Both the position numbers and the translations under genes were made by a program. Under the pieces are notes generated by a model. The model had not been told where the DNA came from. It saw only the letters and a program-made list of their open reading frames with translations, and did not search any database. This document shows, in pieces, positions 9,735 to 18,848 of a stretch of DNA of 64,000 nucleotides; the first letter of the stretch is position 1, and each line of letters opens with the position of its first letter. The stretch comes from Bacillus albus (GTDB lineage: Bacteria > Bacillota > Bacilli > Bacillales > Bacillaceae_G): NCBI RefSeq assembly GCF_001884185.1, contig NZ_MAOE01000037.1, positions 248,001 to 312,000 of the forward strand, read 5' to 3'.

Positions 9735-10484
9735 TTATGTCTTCGATTTATCCCTTAACACAGAGTTTATTTCGCTTATATCTGTGTGATTTTCTAAAAA
9801 TTGATTTTCTTTCTTTCTAAGTTCCATCATCCATCCATTCATAACTGTTTCTGCATCCGCTTTATCGTTCAAAATTTCTTGAACAGCTTGAAAAACAGGT
9901 GAATGTTGTTTATCAGCGTATCGTTCACATTCTTTTTGAAGACGATTTTCCCCTAGTACATATGTTATAAATGGCTTCCAATGTGATAAATGAAAATGAT
10001 CACATGTTTTTTGTAAGAGTGCAGACTCAATCGTTACTACACTTTCCATTATGTCATCAATCGTTTTATGCACTTTTTGATATAACATTATTTTATGTTC
10101 ATTAATTTCTTTAATTCCTTCAGCAAGCGCACGAATTAAAACAATATCACGATTCATAGACAATAAGTAATAATATAATCCGCTATAGTAATCACCAGCA
10201 AGCACTGTTAACTGACGACGTTTATGCGATTCATTTGCTTCTTCCAATGCCTTATTTGATACTCTTTCATGTGTATCAAGCGCAATTTGAACAAGCATAA
10301 TCGTTACTACATAATGCTCAATTTGTTCTATATGTAATTTTGCACTTTTTAAAGCACCATATAACAATACTATTTTCTCTTCATCAATATATGGTTCTTC
10401 AATATAGTTTATAAAATAAGGATGGCGTAATTTCTCCATCAATTTCTCTCTTATACCCGCATACCCTCCGTAGATGTCACACAC
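9735..10484 (-). CDS. hepS: Heptaprenyl diphosphate synthase component I
   Basis: 249-aa HEPPP_synt_1 family protein, the non-catalytic partner that lets HepT reach C35. The sequence is largely helical with no signal or catalytic motif, as expected. I start at a GTG ([15 protein letters not shown]) with AAGGGTG 6 nt upstream; another GTG lies three codons earlier. First gene of hepS-menG-hepT. In B. subtilis mtrB (TRAP) lies between folE and hepS; here the 213-bp gap has no such gene. Confidence 0.88.
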   Translation of the reverse strand: MCDIYGGYAGIREKLMEKLRHPYFINYIEEPYIDEEKIVLLYGALKSAKLHIEQIEHYVVTIMLVQIALDTHERVSNKALEEANESHKRRQLTVLAGDYYSGLYYYLLSMNRDIVLIRALAEGIKEINEHKIMLYQKVHKTIDDIMESVVTIESALLQKTCDHFHLSHWKPFITYVLGENRLQKECERYADKQHSPVFQAVQEILNDKADAETVMNGWMMELRKKENQFLENHTDISEINSVLRDKSKT

Positions 10485-10674
10485 AAAAATCACCCTTGTT
10501 TTCTAATTCATAAAACTTATTATAACACATACATTCTATTTTCTATAACCAAAACTTGGCTACTCTTTCCAAACTTCCACCGAATGAAATAACATCTTCC
10601 ATTCTTGTAAGTAGTCTTTCTATTCTCACTCTGCCTTCCTAAAACTATATCATTTATTTACAAAAAAAAAAAAA

Positions 10675-10696
10675 GAAAAGCAGTTTCCCACTTTTC
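10675..10696 (-). terminator. Terminator after folE
   Basis: Stem GAAAAG/CTTTTC with partial inner pairing, followed on the minus strand by an uninterrupted run of twelve or more T. It starts just past the folE stop. Confidence 0.75.
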
Positions 10697-10697
10697 T

Positions 10698-11267
10698 TTA
10701 CTTCGTTTTAATAAAAGATAAAATTTCACTACGTGCCGCAGCATCATTTTCTAGCACACCACGTACTGCTGTTGTTACTGTTTTCGCGCCTGGTTTTTTC
10801 ACGCCACGCATCGTCATGCACATATGTTCCGCTTCTACTACTACCATTACACCATGCGGCTCTAGTACTTCCATAATAGAGTTCGCTACTGTTGATGTAA
10901 TACGTTCTTGTAGTTGTGGACGACGTGCAATCGTATCTACAGTGCGAGCTAATTTACTTAACCCTGTCACTTTTCCGCCTTGCGGAATATATGCAACGTG
11001 AGCAACTCCATAGAATGGAACTAAATGATGCTCACACATCGAATAAAACGGTATATCTTTTACTAATACAAGCTCCTCGTGATCTTCTCCGAACACTTTA
11101 TGTAAATGTTCTTTCGGATCTTCATGCATACCTGAGAACACTTCTGCGTACATTTTCGCAACACGCTTTGGTGTATCAAGTACTCCCTCACGATTTGGGT
11201 CATCTCCGATTGCCTCTAAAATAAGGCGTACTGCATGCTCAATTTGTTCTAAATTAACTTTTGCCAT
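10698..11267 (-). CDS. folE: GTP cyclohydrolase I
   Basis: 189 aa; opens GTP to dihydroneopterin triphosphate, the first step of folate synthesis. Seen: zinc ligands C78 and H81 in [10 protein letters not shown] and C150 in [11 protein letters not shown], plus the GTP-binding region [20 protein letters not shown] (102-121). The B. subtilis ortholog is mtrA, in operon with mtrB (TRAP). No mtrB follows here, so the gene is monocistronic with its own terminator. SD GGGAGGG precedes ATG. Confidence 0.97.
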   Translation of the reverse strand: MAKVNLEQIEHAVRLILEAIGDDPNREGVLDTPKRVAKMYAEVFSGMHEDPKEHLHKVFGEDHEELVLVKDIPFYSMCEHHLVPFYGVAHVAYIPQGGKVTGLSKLARTVDTIARRPQLQERITSTVANSIMEVLEPHGVMVVVEAEHMCMTMRGVKKPGAKTVTTAVRGVLENDAAARSEILSFIKTK

Positions 11268-11337
11268 CCGCTAGCCCTCCCGAAAACCTAAAAGTGATAC
11301 GAACACATTCTAGCATATTTATGTTTTTAAAAGCAAA

Positions 11338-11368
11338 AAGAAGAGTTTCCAAAAAGGAAACTCTTCTT
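11338..11368 (-). terminator. Terminator after hup
   Basis: 13-bp perfect stem AAGAAGAGTTTCC/GGAAACTCTTCTT with an A5 loop, followed by T on the minus strand. Strong, as expected for a very highly expressed gene. Confidence 0.88.
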
Positions 11369-11387
11369 CCCTGTTAATATGTAAGGA

Positions 11388-11660
11388 TTATTTAACCGCA
11401 TCTTTTAACGCTTTACCAGGTTTGAATGCAGGTACTTTACTTGCAGCGATTTCAATCTCCTCACCTGTTTGTGGGTTACGACCTTTACGAGCCGCACGCT
11501 CACGAACTTCGAAGTTACCGAATCCGATCAGTTGTACTTTATCACCTTGTTTTAAAGCTTCTAAGATAGAATCAAAAACAGCGTCTACTGCTTTTGTTGC
11601 GTCCTTTTTAGAAAGGGAACTTGCTTCTGCAACAGCATTGATTAAATCTGTCTTGTTCAT
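11388..11660 (-). CDS. hup: HU-type DNA-binding protein
   Basis: 90-aa HU (HBsu type), the main nucleoid protein; it binds and bends DNA as a dimer. Seen: N-terminal helices [20 protein letters not shown], the beta-arm signature [20 protein letters not shown] (46-65) with Pro in the DNA-intercalating tip, and the C-terminal [25 protein letters not shown] is a near-perfect SD 5 nt before ATG and decides this start over upstream in-frame Mets. The -10 sequence TATAAT (minus strand, 11786-11791) is a likely promoter element. Monocistronic. Confidence 0.97.
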   Translation of the reverse strand: MNKTDLINAVAEASSLSKKDATKAVDAVFDSILEALKQGDKVQLIGFGNFEVRERAARKGRNPQTGEEIEIAASKVPAFKPGKALKDAVK

Positions 11661-11958
11661 GCCATTCACCTCCTCCCAAAGATAAGACTGTATAATGATC
11701 ATAAAATGAGTCTTACTTTCATTTGTAGGCAATTTTTGCAAATTCTATACTACAAAGATGTAGATAAATCATTATCAACGCCTATATTATACGATTCTCC
11801 TTTATAATTCAATATTTTTAAGGAAATTGTTACTCTTAAAATGTGAAAATCTGATGAAACTTGACAATTTACAACAATATATTAGATAATGACTGTTTAT
11901 TTTTCTATTTTATATGCAAAAATCAAAAAAATCCCTCTACGATGAGAGGGATTTTTTC
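11661..11958. other. hup leader and hup-spoIVA spacer
   Basis: No gene is visible in 298 bp. On the minus strand it carries the hup promoter (TATAAT at 11786-11791) and a long leader. On the plus strand TTGACA (11861-11866) and GATAAT (11885-11890) are 18 bp apart and point toward the hairpin at 11925-11957, so a short plus-strand transcript is conceivable. Confidence 0.45.
11925..11957. terminator. Bidirectional terminator after spoIVA
   Basis: Stem AAAAAATCCCTCT/AGAGGGATTTTTT with a 7-nt loop. T-runs occur on both strands, so it can end spoIVA (minus) and any plus-strand transcript from the hup side. Confidence 0.85.
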
Positions 11959-13437
11959 TTATAATATAATCGCAATTAATCCGCCAGATCCTTCATTAAT
12001 AATTCTTTCTAGCGTTTCTTTTAATTTATATCTCGCATTTTCTGGCATTAAAGATAATTTCGCTTGAATGCCTTCTCGAACAATAGAGCTTAGCGAACGT
12101 CCAAATATGTCAGAATTCCAAATTGATAATGGATCATCTTCAAAATCCTGCATTAAATAACGAACTAATTCTTCACTTTGCTTTTCAGTACCAATGATTG
12201 GTTCAAACGTAGACTCCACATCTACTTTAATCATATGAATAGATGGAGCTACCGCTTTTAGCTTCACACCAAACCTTGAACCGTGTCGGATAATTTCTGG
12301 CTCATCTAAGCTCATATCAGCTAACGCAGGCGCCGCTACACCATATCCGGTTTGCTTTACCATACGCAGGGCATCCGCCACTTGATCGTATTCTATTTTC
12401 GCATGAGATAAATCGAGCATAAGCTTCAATAAATGATCTTTCCCTCGAATTTCTACCCCTACTACTTCTTTTAAAATTTGATCATATAATTCATCAGGTG
12501 CATATAAATCAATTTCTGCTACGCCTTGCCCCATATCAATGCCAGCTAGGCTTGCTCGATCAATAAATTCATACTGACTAAACTGCCACACGACACGGTC
12601 CACATCACGAAGACGTTTTATATCCTTAACAGTCTCTTGAACAGCTTCTTGATAACTTTGACGTAACCAATGCCCTTCATTTAACACCATTACCCAGCTC
12701 GGAAGGTTCACATTCACTTCTAATACCGGGAACTCGAATAACGCTTCTCGAAGCACATTGTACACATCTGTTTCTCTTAAACTTTCAACACTCATCGCAA
12801 TGACTGGAATATCATATTCTTCAGATAAACTTTGACGCAATTGCTCTGTATCTGGATGATACGGCTGTACAGTGTTGATGATCATAATGAAAGGTTTTCC
12901 GACTTCTTTTAACTCATTTACGACGCGTTCTTCTGCCTCTATATAATCTCTTCTTGGAATTTCACCAATCGTTCCATCTGTTGTAATTACAACACCAATT
13001 GTTGAATGTTCTTGAATTACTTTACGTGTTCCAATTTCTGCAGCTTCATGGAATGGAATAGGCTCTTCATACCAAGGGGTATTAATCATGCGCGGGCCAT
13101 TCTCATCTTCATAACCTTTTGCTCCTGGAACCGTATATCCGACGCAATCTACTAATCGAATATTCACTTCAAGACCTTCATCTACCTCAATAGAAACCGC
13201 TTGGTTTGGAACAAATTTCGGTTCCGTCGTCATAATTGTACGGCCGGCAGCACTTTGAGGCAGTTCATCCTGCGCCCTTTGACGGTCAGACTCATTCTCA
13301 ATATTAGGGATAACTACAAGTTCCATAAATTTTTTAATGAATGTTGATTTCCCTGTTCGAACAGCTCCTACAACTCCAAAATAAATATCACCGCCTGTGC
13401 GTTCCGCAATATCTTTAAAAATATCTACCTTTTCCAA
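11959..13437 (-). CDS. spoIVA: Stage IV sporulation protein A (coat morphogenetic ATPase)
   Basis: 492 aa. SpoIVA polymerises on the forespore outer membrane with ATP hydrolysis and forms the basement layer of the spore coat; the sigma-E mother-cell regulon is known for the family. Seen: P-loop GVVGAVRTGKST (21-32), a TRAFAC GTPase-like core with LVDCVGYTVPGAKGYEDENG (about 113-132) and VVITTDGTIG, a middle region rich in VxVxSTFEP-type strands, and a conserved C-terminus ending GSGGLIAIIL. The start is TTG with GGGAGGGAATCAC upstream. Monocistronic. Confidence 0.97.
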   Translation of the reverse strand: MEKVDIFKDIAERTGGDIYFGVVGAVRTGKSTFIKKFMELVVIPNIENESDRQRAQDELPQSAAGRTIMTTEPKFVPNQAVSIEVDEGLEVNIRLVDCVGYTVPGAKGYEDENGPRMINTPWYEEPIPFHEAAEIGTRKVIQEHSTIGVVITTDGTIGEIPRRDYIEAEERVVNELKEVGKPFIMIINTVQPYHPDTEQLRQSLSEEYDIPVIAMSVESLRETDVYNVLREALFEFPVLEVNVNLPSWVMVLNEGHWLRQSYQEAVQETVKDIKRLRDVDRVVWQFSQYEFIDRASLAGIDMGQGVAEIDLYAPDELYDQILKEVVGVEIRGKDHLLKLMLDLSHAKIEYDQVADALRMVKQTGYGVAAPALADMSLDEPEIIRHGSRFGVKLKAVAPSIHMIKVDVESTFEPIIGTEKQSEELVRYLMQDFEDDPLSIWNSDIFGRSLSSIVREGIQAKLSLMPENARYKLKETLERIINEGSGGLIAIIL

Positions 13438-13636
13438 GTGATTCCCTCCCTCAATATTTTTGGGAATAATTCCACGTTTATAGTCAACTAATACCTTCTC
13501 TAACGTTGCCTATAATATCTGATATAATATAATGGTATTCTAGAAGTTCGGACAATATATCATATAATTTTGTCCAATTTCATATGACTATTAAAAAAAT
13601 ACCTTTTGTTTGCATCGCAAGTTGTGTAACATAAAA

Positions 13637-13674
13637 AACCTTTCTTCTAGAACTTATTCACTAAAAGAAAGGTT
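13637..13674 (-). terminator. Terminator after yphF
   Basis: 10-bp stem AACCTTTCTT/AAGAAAGGTT with an 18-nt loop, then TTTTTTA on the minus strand, just beyond the yphF stop. The loop is long, so strength is uncertain. Confidence 0.6.
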
Positions 13675-13680
13675 CATGAC

Positions 13681-14394
13681 TTATGATTTTAAAAAAATTG
13701 GTTCTCCATCCTTTACCGTATACGGCAAAGAATACGCAGGTACAAATGGTGAATCTTTCGAAAGGATATTTCGGATATCTTCTCCCTCCTTAAATTGCCC
13801 TTCATTCTTTTTCAACGCTTCATATAAGTCGATTCTATAATCAACAAAAAGTTCTCCTTTTTCATTGATTACAAACGGAAGTCCTTTACCAGAATAAGGA
13901 CTTGTCACTTGCGGTACATCTTTATATCCTAGTTTTTTGAAATCTAATTCATACACACCATCTGAAATTACCTTTTTAAAAGGTGGATATTGATGTTCAT
14001 CTCGATACATCCGAAGCTTTAAAGATAATTCCTGAATTTGTTCAGCCATCCTAACATCAATTAACTTTACTGTCGGGTTTGTTTCAACGTCTATTAATAC
14101 GTATTGATAGACTCCTCCGCTTTCATACGCGTTCCCTGGCGCTTCTTGTATGTAACGCGGAGAAATTTTTTGAAAATCGATTGGATACTTTTGATAAATA
14201 GGTGTATTCATATCCCGCGTCTTAATTGGCAATATCCCACTATTTTGCTCCTTAAATGTCGCAACAGCTTTTTGAACGACCTGTAGCTGATCTTCATAAG
14301 GAACAGCATTTTGTTTCATATTTTCTTTCGGATACAGACATCCTGTTAAAAGGCTGATACAACAAAATATTAAAATAATATGGATTTTTTTCAC
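13681..14394 (-). CDS. yphF: Lipoprotein of the YphF family
   Basis: 237 aa. Lipoprotein signal peptide with lipobox LTGC (Cys19) after a hydrophobic stretch; mature protein exported and lipid-anchored. The rest is soluble, with repeated motifs such as YPIDFQKISPRYIQEAPGNA and YELDFKKLGYKDVPQ that look like two related halves. Function unknown; in B. subtilis it neighbours spoIVA and yphE as here. GTG start with AAAAGGTG upstream. Confidence 0.85.
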   Translation of the reverse strand: MKKIHIILIFCCISLLTGCLYPKENMKQNAVPYEDQLQVVQKAVATFKEQNSGILPIKTRDMNTPIYQKYPIDFQKISPRYIQEAPGNAYESGGVYQYVLIDVETNPTVKLIDVRMAEQIQELSLKLRMYRDEHQYPPFKKVISDGVYELDFKKLGYKDVPQVTSPYSGKGLPFVINEKGELFVDYRIDLYEALKKNEGQFKEGEDIRNILSKDSPFVPAYSLPYTVKDGEPIFLKS

Positions 14395-14458
14395 TAGTAA
14401 TCACCTTTTCATACTAATATAACTTGCTCCGTATGTAGCATTTTCGAGACCATCCCCT

Positions 14459-14662
14459 TTACTGCTGTACAGGTCCACTAAATACAACAAGAAAAATAAC
14501 AATTCCTGACACAACCATAAGGGTGTAGGCTACCAATGCTGTAATCCCTTTCAAAATTTTATTCTTTATTTTATATCTGCTTAGCAAAATAAAACTTACT
14601 GCAAAAAACATAAAGCCAATTGCCCCTAAAGCAAACCACATTTTTATAAGCCCTTCCGACAT
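14459..14662 (-). CDS. yphE: Small membrane protein YphE (DUF2768)
   Basis: 67 aa with two transmembrane helices (about residues 8-26 and 38-60) joined by the basic loop SRYKIKNKILKG. DUF2768 family, function unknown, conserved beside yphF and spoIVA in bacilli. ATG (MSEGLIKMW) lies 5 nt after AAGGGGTG; a GTG two codons earlier would sit inside the SD. Probably in one unit with yphF, 64 bp away. Confidence 0.82.
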   Translation of the reverse strand: MSEGLIKMWFALGAIGFMFFAVSFILLSRYKIKNKILKGITALVAYTLMVVSGIVIFLVVFSGPVQQ

Positions 14663-14816
14663 ATGCACACCCCTTTTTATTAATCTATTTTTATACTATT
14701 TTAACAAATTAAAATCTTTAAACAAATACAAAAAGAACATTTTACTACAAATTGCGAATATGTAACTGTAATCAATACGTTTTTCAGTATTTTCCACTAG
14801 TCTCCATAAACATAAA

Positions 14817-14848
14817 AACCGAAGCGAGTGTATCCTCTCGCTTCGGTT
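14817..14848 (-). terminator. Terminator after spoVIF
   Basis: 12-bp perfect stem AACCGAAGCGAG/CTCGCTTCGGTT with an 8-nt loop, then TTTTATG on the minus strand. It lies about 80 bp beyond spoVIF and separates it from yphE. Confidence 0.82.
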
Positions 14849-14930
14849 GACCAAATATGCCCAAAACAGCTCTATTCCCATACTTTCATGGCTATCATAT
14901 GCAATCTACAAACTCTTTGTTTCTCATATT

Positions 14931-15182
14931 TTATTTTTTAAACATTTTGCTTAACGAGCCAAAATCTGCTGGCATATTATTGTTAATAATCGCTTTTACA
15001 ATTTGATCCTCTTGTTCTTTTGGCACTTCACGCCCTGCCATAAGAGCCACTTGATGAATCAATTGGCGAAGCACAGTTTCATCACGTAAATTCGCATTTT
15101 GTACAGATGATGCTAATTTAAAAATATCTTCTTTATTCACTTTCGCTTCTTTTTCAATGTTATTAAAAATGTTATTATCCAT
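14931..15182 (-). CDS. spoVIF: Stage VI sporulation protein F
   Basis: 83-aa soluble protein MDNNIFNNIEKEAKVNKEDI..., with helical composition and a basic end (SLSKMFKK). It matches the SpoVIF (YjcC) family, needed in B. subtilis for late coat assembly and GerE-dependent genes. ATG is chosen with GAGGGTG 6 nt upstream; a GTG three codons before overlaps the SD. Located between gpsA and yphE, between two strong terminators, hence transcribed alone. Family assignment is from sequence recognition only. Confidence 0.78.
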   Translation of the reverse strand: MDNNIFNNIEKEAKVNKEDIFKLASSVQNANLRDETVLRQLIHQVALMAGREVPKEQEDQIVKAIINNNMPADFGSLSKMFKK

Positions 15183-15256
15183 TCTTTTCACCCTCTCCTC
15201 AAGTTACTCTTCATCCTATGCAAAAATAAAAAAATGGTGAAAAGACCCAAAAAATA

Positions 15257-15294
15257 AAAAGCGACAGAAGTACAATTGTACTTCTGTCGCTTTT
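15257..15294. terminator. Palindromic bidirectional terminator after gpsA
   Basis: Perfect 38-bp palindrome (arm AAAAGCGACAGAAGTACAA) with T-runs on both strands; it starts 3 bp beyond the gpsA stop. Confidence 0.88.
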
Positions 15295-15296
15295 CT

Positions 15297-16319
15297 TTAA
15301 AGTAAGTCAGGTATAGCTTCTACTTCGTGTTTTCGAACACGTCCCATTAATGAGCCTACTGCATCTTTTACATTATTCCCATTAAATAGCACGTCATATA
15401 AAGCAGCTGTAATCGGCATTTCCACTTCCATTTTCTCTGCCAATTCATGAGCAGCTTTCGTTGTTCTTACACCTTCCACAACCATACCCATGCTTTCTAA
15501 CACTTCTTCTAAAGAGTGCCCTTTTCCAAGTAAATTACCCGCGCGCCAATTTCGGCTATGAACACTTGTACAAGTTACAATTAAGTCTCCCATACCAGTT
15601 AGACCAGCAAACGTTAACGGATTTCCACCCATTTTTCTTCCTAAACGAGCAATCTCTGTTAAACCACGTGTCATTAGTGCCGCTTTCGCATTATCACCTA
15701 ATCCAAGACCATCAGTTATCCCAGCTGCTAACGCGATAATATTTTTTAACGCACCACCAAGTTCAACTCCAACGATATCTGGATTTGTGTATACACGGAA
15801 GTAACTATTCATAAACAAATCTTGTACTTCCTCAGCCGCCTCCATACGCTTTGCTGCAGATGTAACAGTTGTCGCTTGACGTAAACCAACTTCTTCAGCA
15901 TGACTCGGTCCAGACAGTACAACAACATCTTTAATTAAGTCCTCTGGAATTTCTTCCTCAATCACTTCCGAAATACGTTTTGACGTACCAGGTTCAATTC
16001 CTTTACTTGCATGGATCCAAGTAGTCGGACCCGTTACATAATTCTTCATATCTTGCAATACTTCTCTGTACGCTTTCGTTGGTACTACAAGAAGTACTAC
16101 ATTTACATCTACTAATGCTTCTTCTAAAGAAGAGTAGGCTACGATTGTGCTTGGCAATGTAATTCCTGGAAGGTATCGACTATTCTCATGTTTTGTATTA
16201 ATTTCATCCATAAGTTCAGAACGATTTCCCCAAATACGTACATCATGCCCATTGTCAGCTAATACCATCGCTAACGCTGTTCCCCAGCTACCTGCTCCAA
16301 CTACTGTGATTTTTGTCAT
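15297..16319 (-). CDS. gpsA: NAD(P)H-dependent glycerol-3-phosphate dehydrogenase
   Basis: 340 aa. Reduces dihydroxyacetone phosphate to sn-glycerol 3-phosphate for phospholipid synthesis. Seen: Rossmann motif VVGAGSWGTALA (6-17), WIHASKGIEPGT near residue 103, the catalytic lysine region GVELGGALKNIIALAAGITDG (about 186-206) and LTGMGDLIVTCTS. SD GGAGAGG precedes ATG. It follows der by 18 bp, the same order as in B. subtilis, so der-gpsA is one unit ending at the palindrome. Confidence 0.97.
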   Translation of the reverse strand: MTKITVVGAGSWGTALAMVLADNGHDVRIWGNRSELMDEINTKHENSRYLPGITLPSTIVAYSSLEEALVDVNVVLLVVPTKAYREVLQDMKNYVTGPTTWIHASKGIEPGTSKRISEVIEEEIPEDLIKDVVVLSGPSHAEEVGLRQATTVTSAAKRMEAAEEVQDLFMNSYFRVYTNPDIVGVELGGALKNIIALAAGITDGLGLGDNAKAALMTRGLTEIARLGRKMGGNPLTFAGLTGMGDLIVTCTSVHSRNWRAGNLLGKGHSLEEVLESMGMVVEGVRTTKAAHELAEKMEVEMPITAALYDVLFNGNNVKDAVGSLMGRVRKHEVEAIPDLL

Positions 16320-16337
16320 AAAATCACATCCTCTCCA

Positions 16338-17648
16338 TTAGTCTCTTGCTCTAGCGATAATGTGAATCGGCGTTCCTACAAAGCCAAATGATTCACGTAA
16401 ACGATTCTTTAAGAAGCGCTCATATGAGAAGTGCAATAATTCTGGATCGTTTACAAACACAACAAATGTTGGTGGTTTTACCGCAACTTGTGTTGCATAG
16501 AAAATCTTCAGACGACTACCGTTATGCGTTGGCGTTGGGTTCATCGCTACCGCATCCATAATTACATCATTCAATACGTTCGTTTGAATACGGATACTGT
16601 GGCTTTCATTTACCTCATCGATAACCGGAATTAACGTTTGTGTACGTTTTCTCGTTTTCGCAGATAAGAACACAATCGGTGCGTACTCTAAAAATTGGAA
16701 GTGAGCACGGATGTTTTCTTCAAATGCTTTCATTGTTTTCTCATCTTTTTTCACTGCGTCCCATTTGTTTACAACGATAACGACAGCTCGCCCTGAATCA
16801 TGAGCATATCCAGCGATTTTTTTATCTTGTTCAATAATTCCTTCTTCACCGTCTAAAACGACTAAAACAACGTCAGAACGTTCAATCGCTCTTAGTGCAC
16901 GAAGTACACTATACTTTTCTGTACTTTCATACACTTTCCCTTTTTTACGCATACCAGCTGTATCGATAATTACATAATCTTTACCGTCTTTGCTATATGG
17001 TGTATCGACAGCATCACGAGTTGTTCCTGCTACATTACTAACGATTACACGTTCTTGACCAAGAAGAGCATTTACAAGTGATGATTTCCCTACGTTTGGA
17101 CGTCCAATTAAAGAGAAACGAATTGTATCTTCATCATATCCGTCTTCTTCAATCTTCGGAAAATGCTGTGCAGCTTCGTCTAATAAATCACCTAATCCTA
17201 ATCCGTGTGTACCTGAAATTGGGAATGGCTCGCCAAATCCTAATGCATAAAAGTCATAAATATCACTGCGCATTTCAGGATTGTCCACTTTATTTACCGC
17301 AAGTACAATTGGTTTTTTAGAACGATATAAAATTTTTGCAACTTCTTCATCCGCTGCCGTTACACCGTCACGACCATTTGTCATAAAAATGATAACATCT
17401 GCTTCATCAATCGCTACTTCAGCTTGTTGACGAATTTGTGTCAAAAACGGCTCGTCTCCAATATCAATTCCACCTGTATCAATAATGTTAAATTCATGAT
17501 TTAACCATTCTCCAGCGCTATAAATACGGTCGCGCGTTACACCTGGAATATCTTCTACGATTGAAACTCTCTCTCCAACAATTCTATTGAAAATAGTAGA
17601 TTTCCCTACGTTCGGGCGGCCTACTATTGCTATTACTGGTTTCGGCAT
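16338..17648 (-). CDS. der: Ribosome-biogenesis GTPase Der (EngA)
   Basis: 436 aa with two tandem GTPase domains and a C-terminal KH-like domain; needed for 50S subunit maturation. Seen: G1 motifs [12 protein letters not shown] (about 10-21) and [12 protein letters not shown] (about 183-194), G3 motifs DTGG and DTAGM, G4 motifs NKVD and NKWD. The KH-like domain spans about 350-436. ATG with AAAGGATG upstream. Co-transcribed with gpsA. Confidence 0.97.
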   Translation of the reverse strand: MPKPVIAIVGRPNVGKSTIFNRIVGERVSIVEDIPGVTRDRIYSAGEWLNHEFNIIDTGGIDIGDEPFLTQIRQQAEVAIDEADVIIFMTNGRDGVTAADEEVAKILYRSKKPIVLAVNKVDNPEMRSDIYDFYALGFGEPFPISGTHGLGLGDLLDEAAQHFPKIEEDGYDEDTIRFSLIGRPNVGKSSLVNALLGQERVIVSNVAGTTRDAVDTPYSKDGKDYVIIDTAGMRKKGKVYESTEKYSVLRALRAIERSDVVLVVLDGEEGIIEQDKKIAGYAHDSGRAVVIVVNKWDAVKKDEKTMKAFEENIRAHFQFLEYAPIVFLSAKTRKRTQTLIPVIDEVNESHSIRIQTNVLNDVIMDAVAMNPTPTHNGSRLKIFYATQVAVKPPTFVVFVNDPELLHFSYERFLKNRLRESFGFVGTPIHIIARARD

Positions 17649-17689
17649 ATACTTTCATCCTTTCAACTTGCTTCTGTTTATTATGTAAA

Positions 17690-17716
17690 AAACCCTTCTT
17701 TGTGCAAGAAGGGATT
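17690..17716 (-). terminator. Terminator upstream of der
   Basis: Stem CCCTTCTT/AAGAAGGG with a 5-nt loop, then TTTTTT on the minus strand; ends the YIEGIA cluster. Confidence 0.8.
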
Positions 17717-17772
17717 TGCATTCCAGAATATTTCTCAACGTATCAAAACACCTCACATTATAACACACGTTG

Positions 17773-17958
17773 CTAATGTTTCACAATAATATATACATTC
17801 TCTTGTAAGCGATGCGCAATACCATCTAAAATTGCCTCTAAATTATTTGCAACAAATTCTAACTCCTCTGTCGATTCACAAGTAAACAAAGGGGCTCCAC
17901 CAGCAAATTTCTCCGGTTTTGTTGTAATAACTGCGAGAATTACACTTTCTAACATCAT
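17773..17958 (-). CDS. Capping-complex subunit for YIEGIA (small protein)
   Basis: 61 aa, MMLESVILAVITTKPEKFAG..., no membrane segment. Its start codon overlaps the stop of the YIEGIA protein (ATGA), so the two are translationally coupled and probably act together. This small family is found next to YIEGIA proteins in spore-formers; the 'capping complex' name is recalled from database usage and the biochemical role is not shown by sequence. Either of two consecutive ATGs could be used. Confidence 0.7.
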   Translation of the reverse strand: MMLESVILAVITTKPEKFAGGAPLFTCESTEELEFVANNLEAILDGIAHRLQENVYIIVKH

Positions 17959-18848
17959 CCCTTATCTCCCCTTCCTTTCGGGGCTTCCGATGACATATGA
18001 ACAGCACTTTCTAACGTCGGCACATTCCCTATGACACCTATCGCTTTCTCTGCATCTTGATCTTGCGGCAAGACAAAAATTCCAACCCTACCATCTTCTA
18101 AATCACGCTTTGCTAACGGCACAAGCGCCGGCGTACCGGAATCTCTATAAATCCCCAAGGCAACAGAAACATCATGCAAAATAGCCTGCCGTTGCCCTAA
18201 GTTGGATATTGTCACCATCGCATCAATTGATTTCGGCTTTAAAATAAAACCCATTCCATATTTCATAATTTCTTCTTGTCTTGCTGGCAATCCAATATTC
18301 ATAATGTAAATATTATCAATATACAGCCCAGCTCCTTCAAAACGAAGTGGAACATGCTCGATATCAACAAGATCATGCAACCTTCTGCCAGACATTAATT
18401 TTTTCGCGATAAAAAATGCGACGATAGCCATAATTACTCCAGCAATCCATGAACGGAACCCTATATACGCAAACGTCGTCGCAAACGACGTTAACATCGC
18501 CAAATAGTTGCGACTTTCAAAAACTAATGCAATTCCTTCAATGTATGTATTTCCACGCGGTACAAGCTCATAACCATCTAATTGTTGCAATGTATTTCTT
18601 TCCATATTACGCACATCACGAAACTGTGTTGCTGCTAACGTAAGAAACGTAATGGCAGAAAAATCTTTTTTCAAAATGGACGGAATCGCAATCGCTCCTA
18701 AAGCAGCTGCAATTAACCCCATCGCAATGTGAATAATTTTCCCGTGAAGCCTCGTCGGATATTGCCGCGTATCCGTCCGGAGCATTAGCACTCTCGTTAC
18801 TGTCCCCGCTATTACGCCGCATAAAATGGCTGGTGTATATTCAGTCAT
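17955..18848 (-). CDS. YIEGIA-family membrane protein (YphB/SeaB-type)
   Basis: 297 aa. Three or more transmembrane helices in the N-terminal half (about 8-25, 37-58, 118-150), the diagnostic TYIEGIALV (about 101-109), then a soluble C-terminal domain (about 165-297). The family is conserved in endospore formers beside der; B. subtilis genes here are reported as spore-envelope assembly genes, which fits the sporulation-rich region. Start overlaps the end of the upstream membrane gene by 8 bp; GAGGG precedes ATG. Function inferred from family and context. Confidence 0.75.
   Translation of the reverse strand: MTEYTPAILCGVIAGTVTRVLMLRTDTRQYPTRLHGKIIHIAMGLIAAALGAIAIPSILKKDFSAITFLTLAATQFRDVRNMERNTLQQLDGYELVPRGNTYIEGIALVFESRNYLAMLTSFATTFAYIGFRSWIAGVIMAIVAFFIAKKLMSGRRLHDLVDIEHVPLRFEGAGLYIDNIYIMNIGLPARQEEIMKYGMGFILKPKSIDAMVTISNLGQRQAILHDVSVALGIYRDSGTPALVPLAKRDLEDGRVGIFVLPQDQDAEKAIGVIGNVPTLESAVHMSSEAPKGRGDKG

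Noticed and set aside
11769-11786. Fur-like half site upstream of hup
   Set aside because: Only about 10 of 14 positions match; hup is not an expected Fur target.
13551-13576. GGACAA/TTGTCC imperfect palindrome upstream of spoIVA
   Set aside because: AT-rich centre and partial symmetry; I could not tie it to a sigma-E promoter by eye.
14696-14881. 61-codon minus-strand ORF
   Set aside because: It contains the spoVIF terminator, has no SD and no family resemblance.
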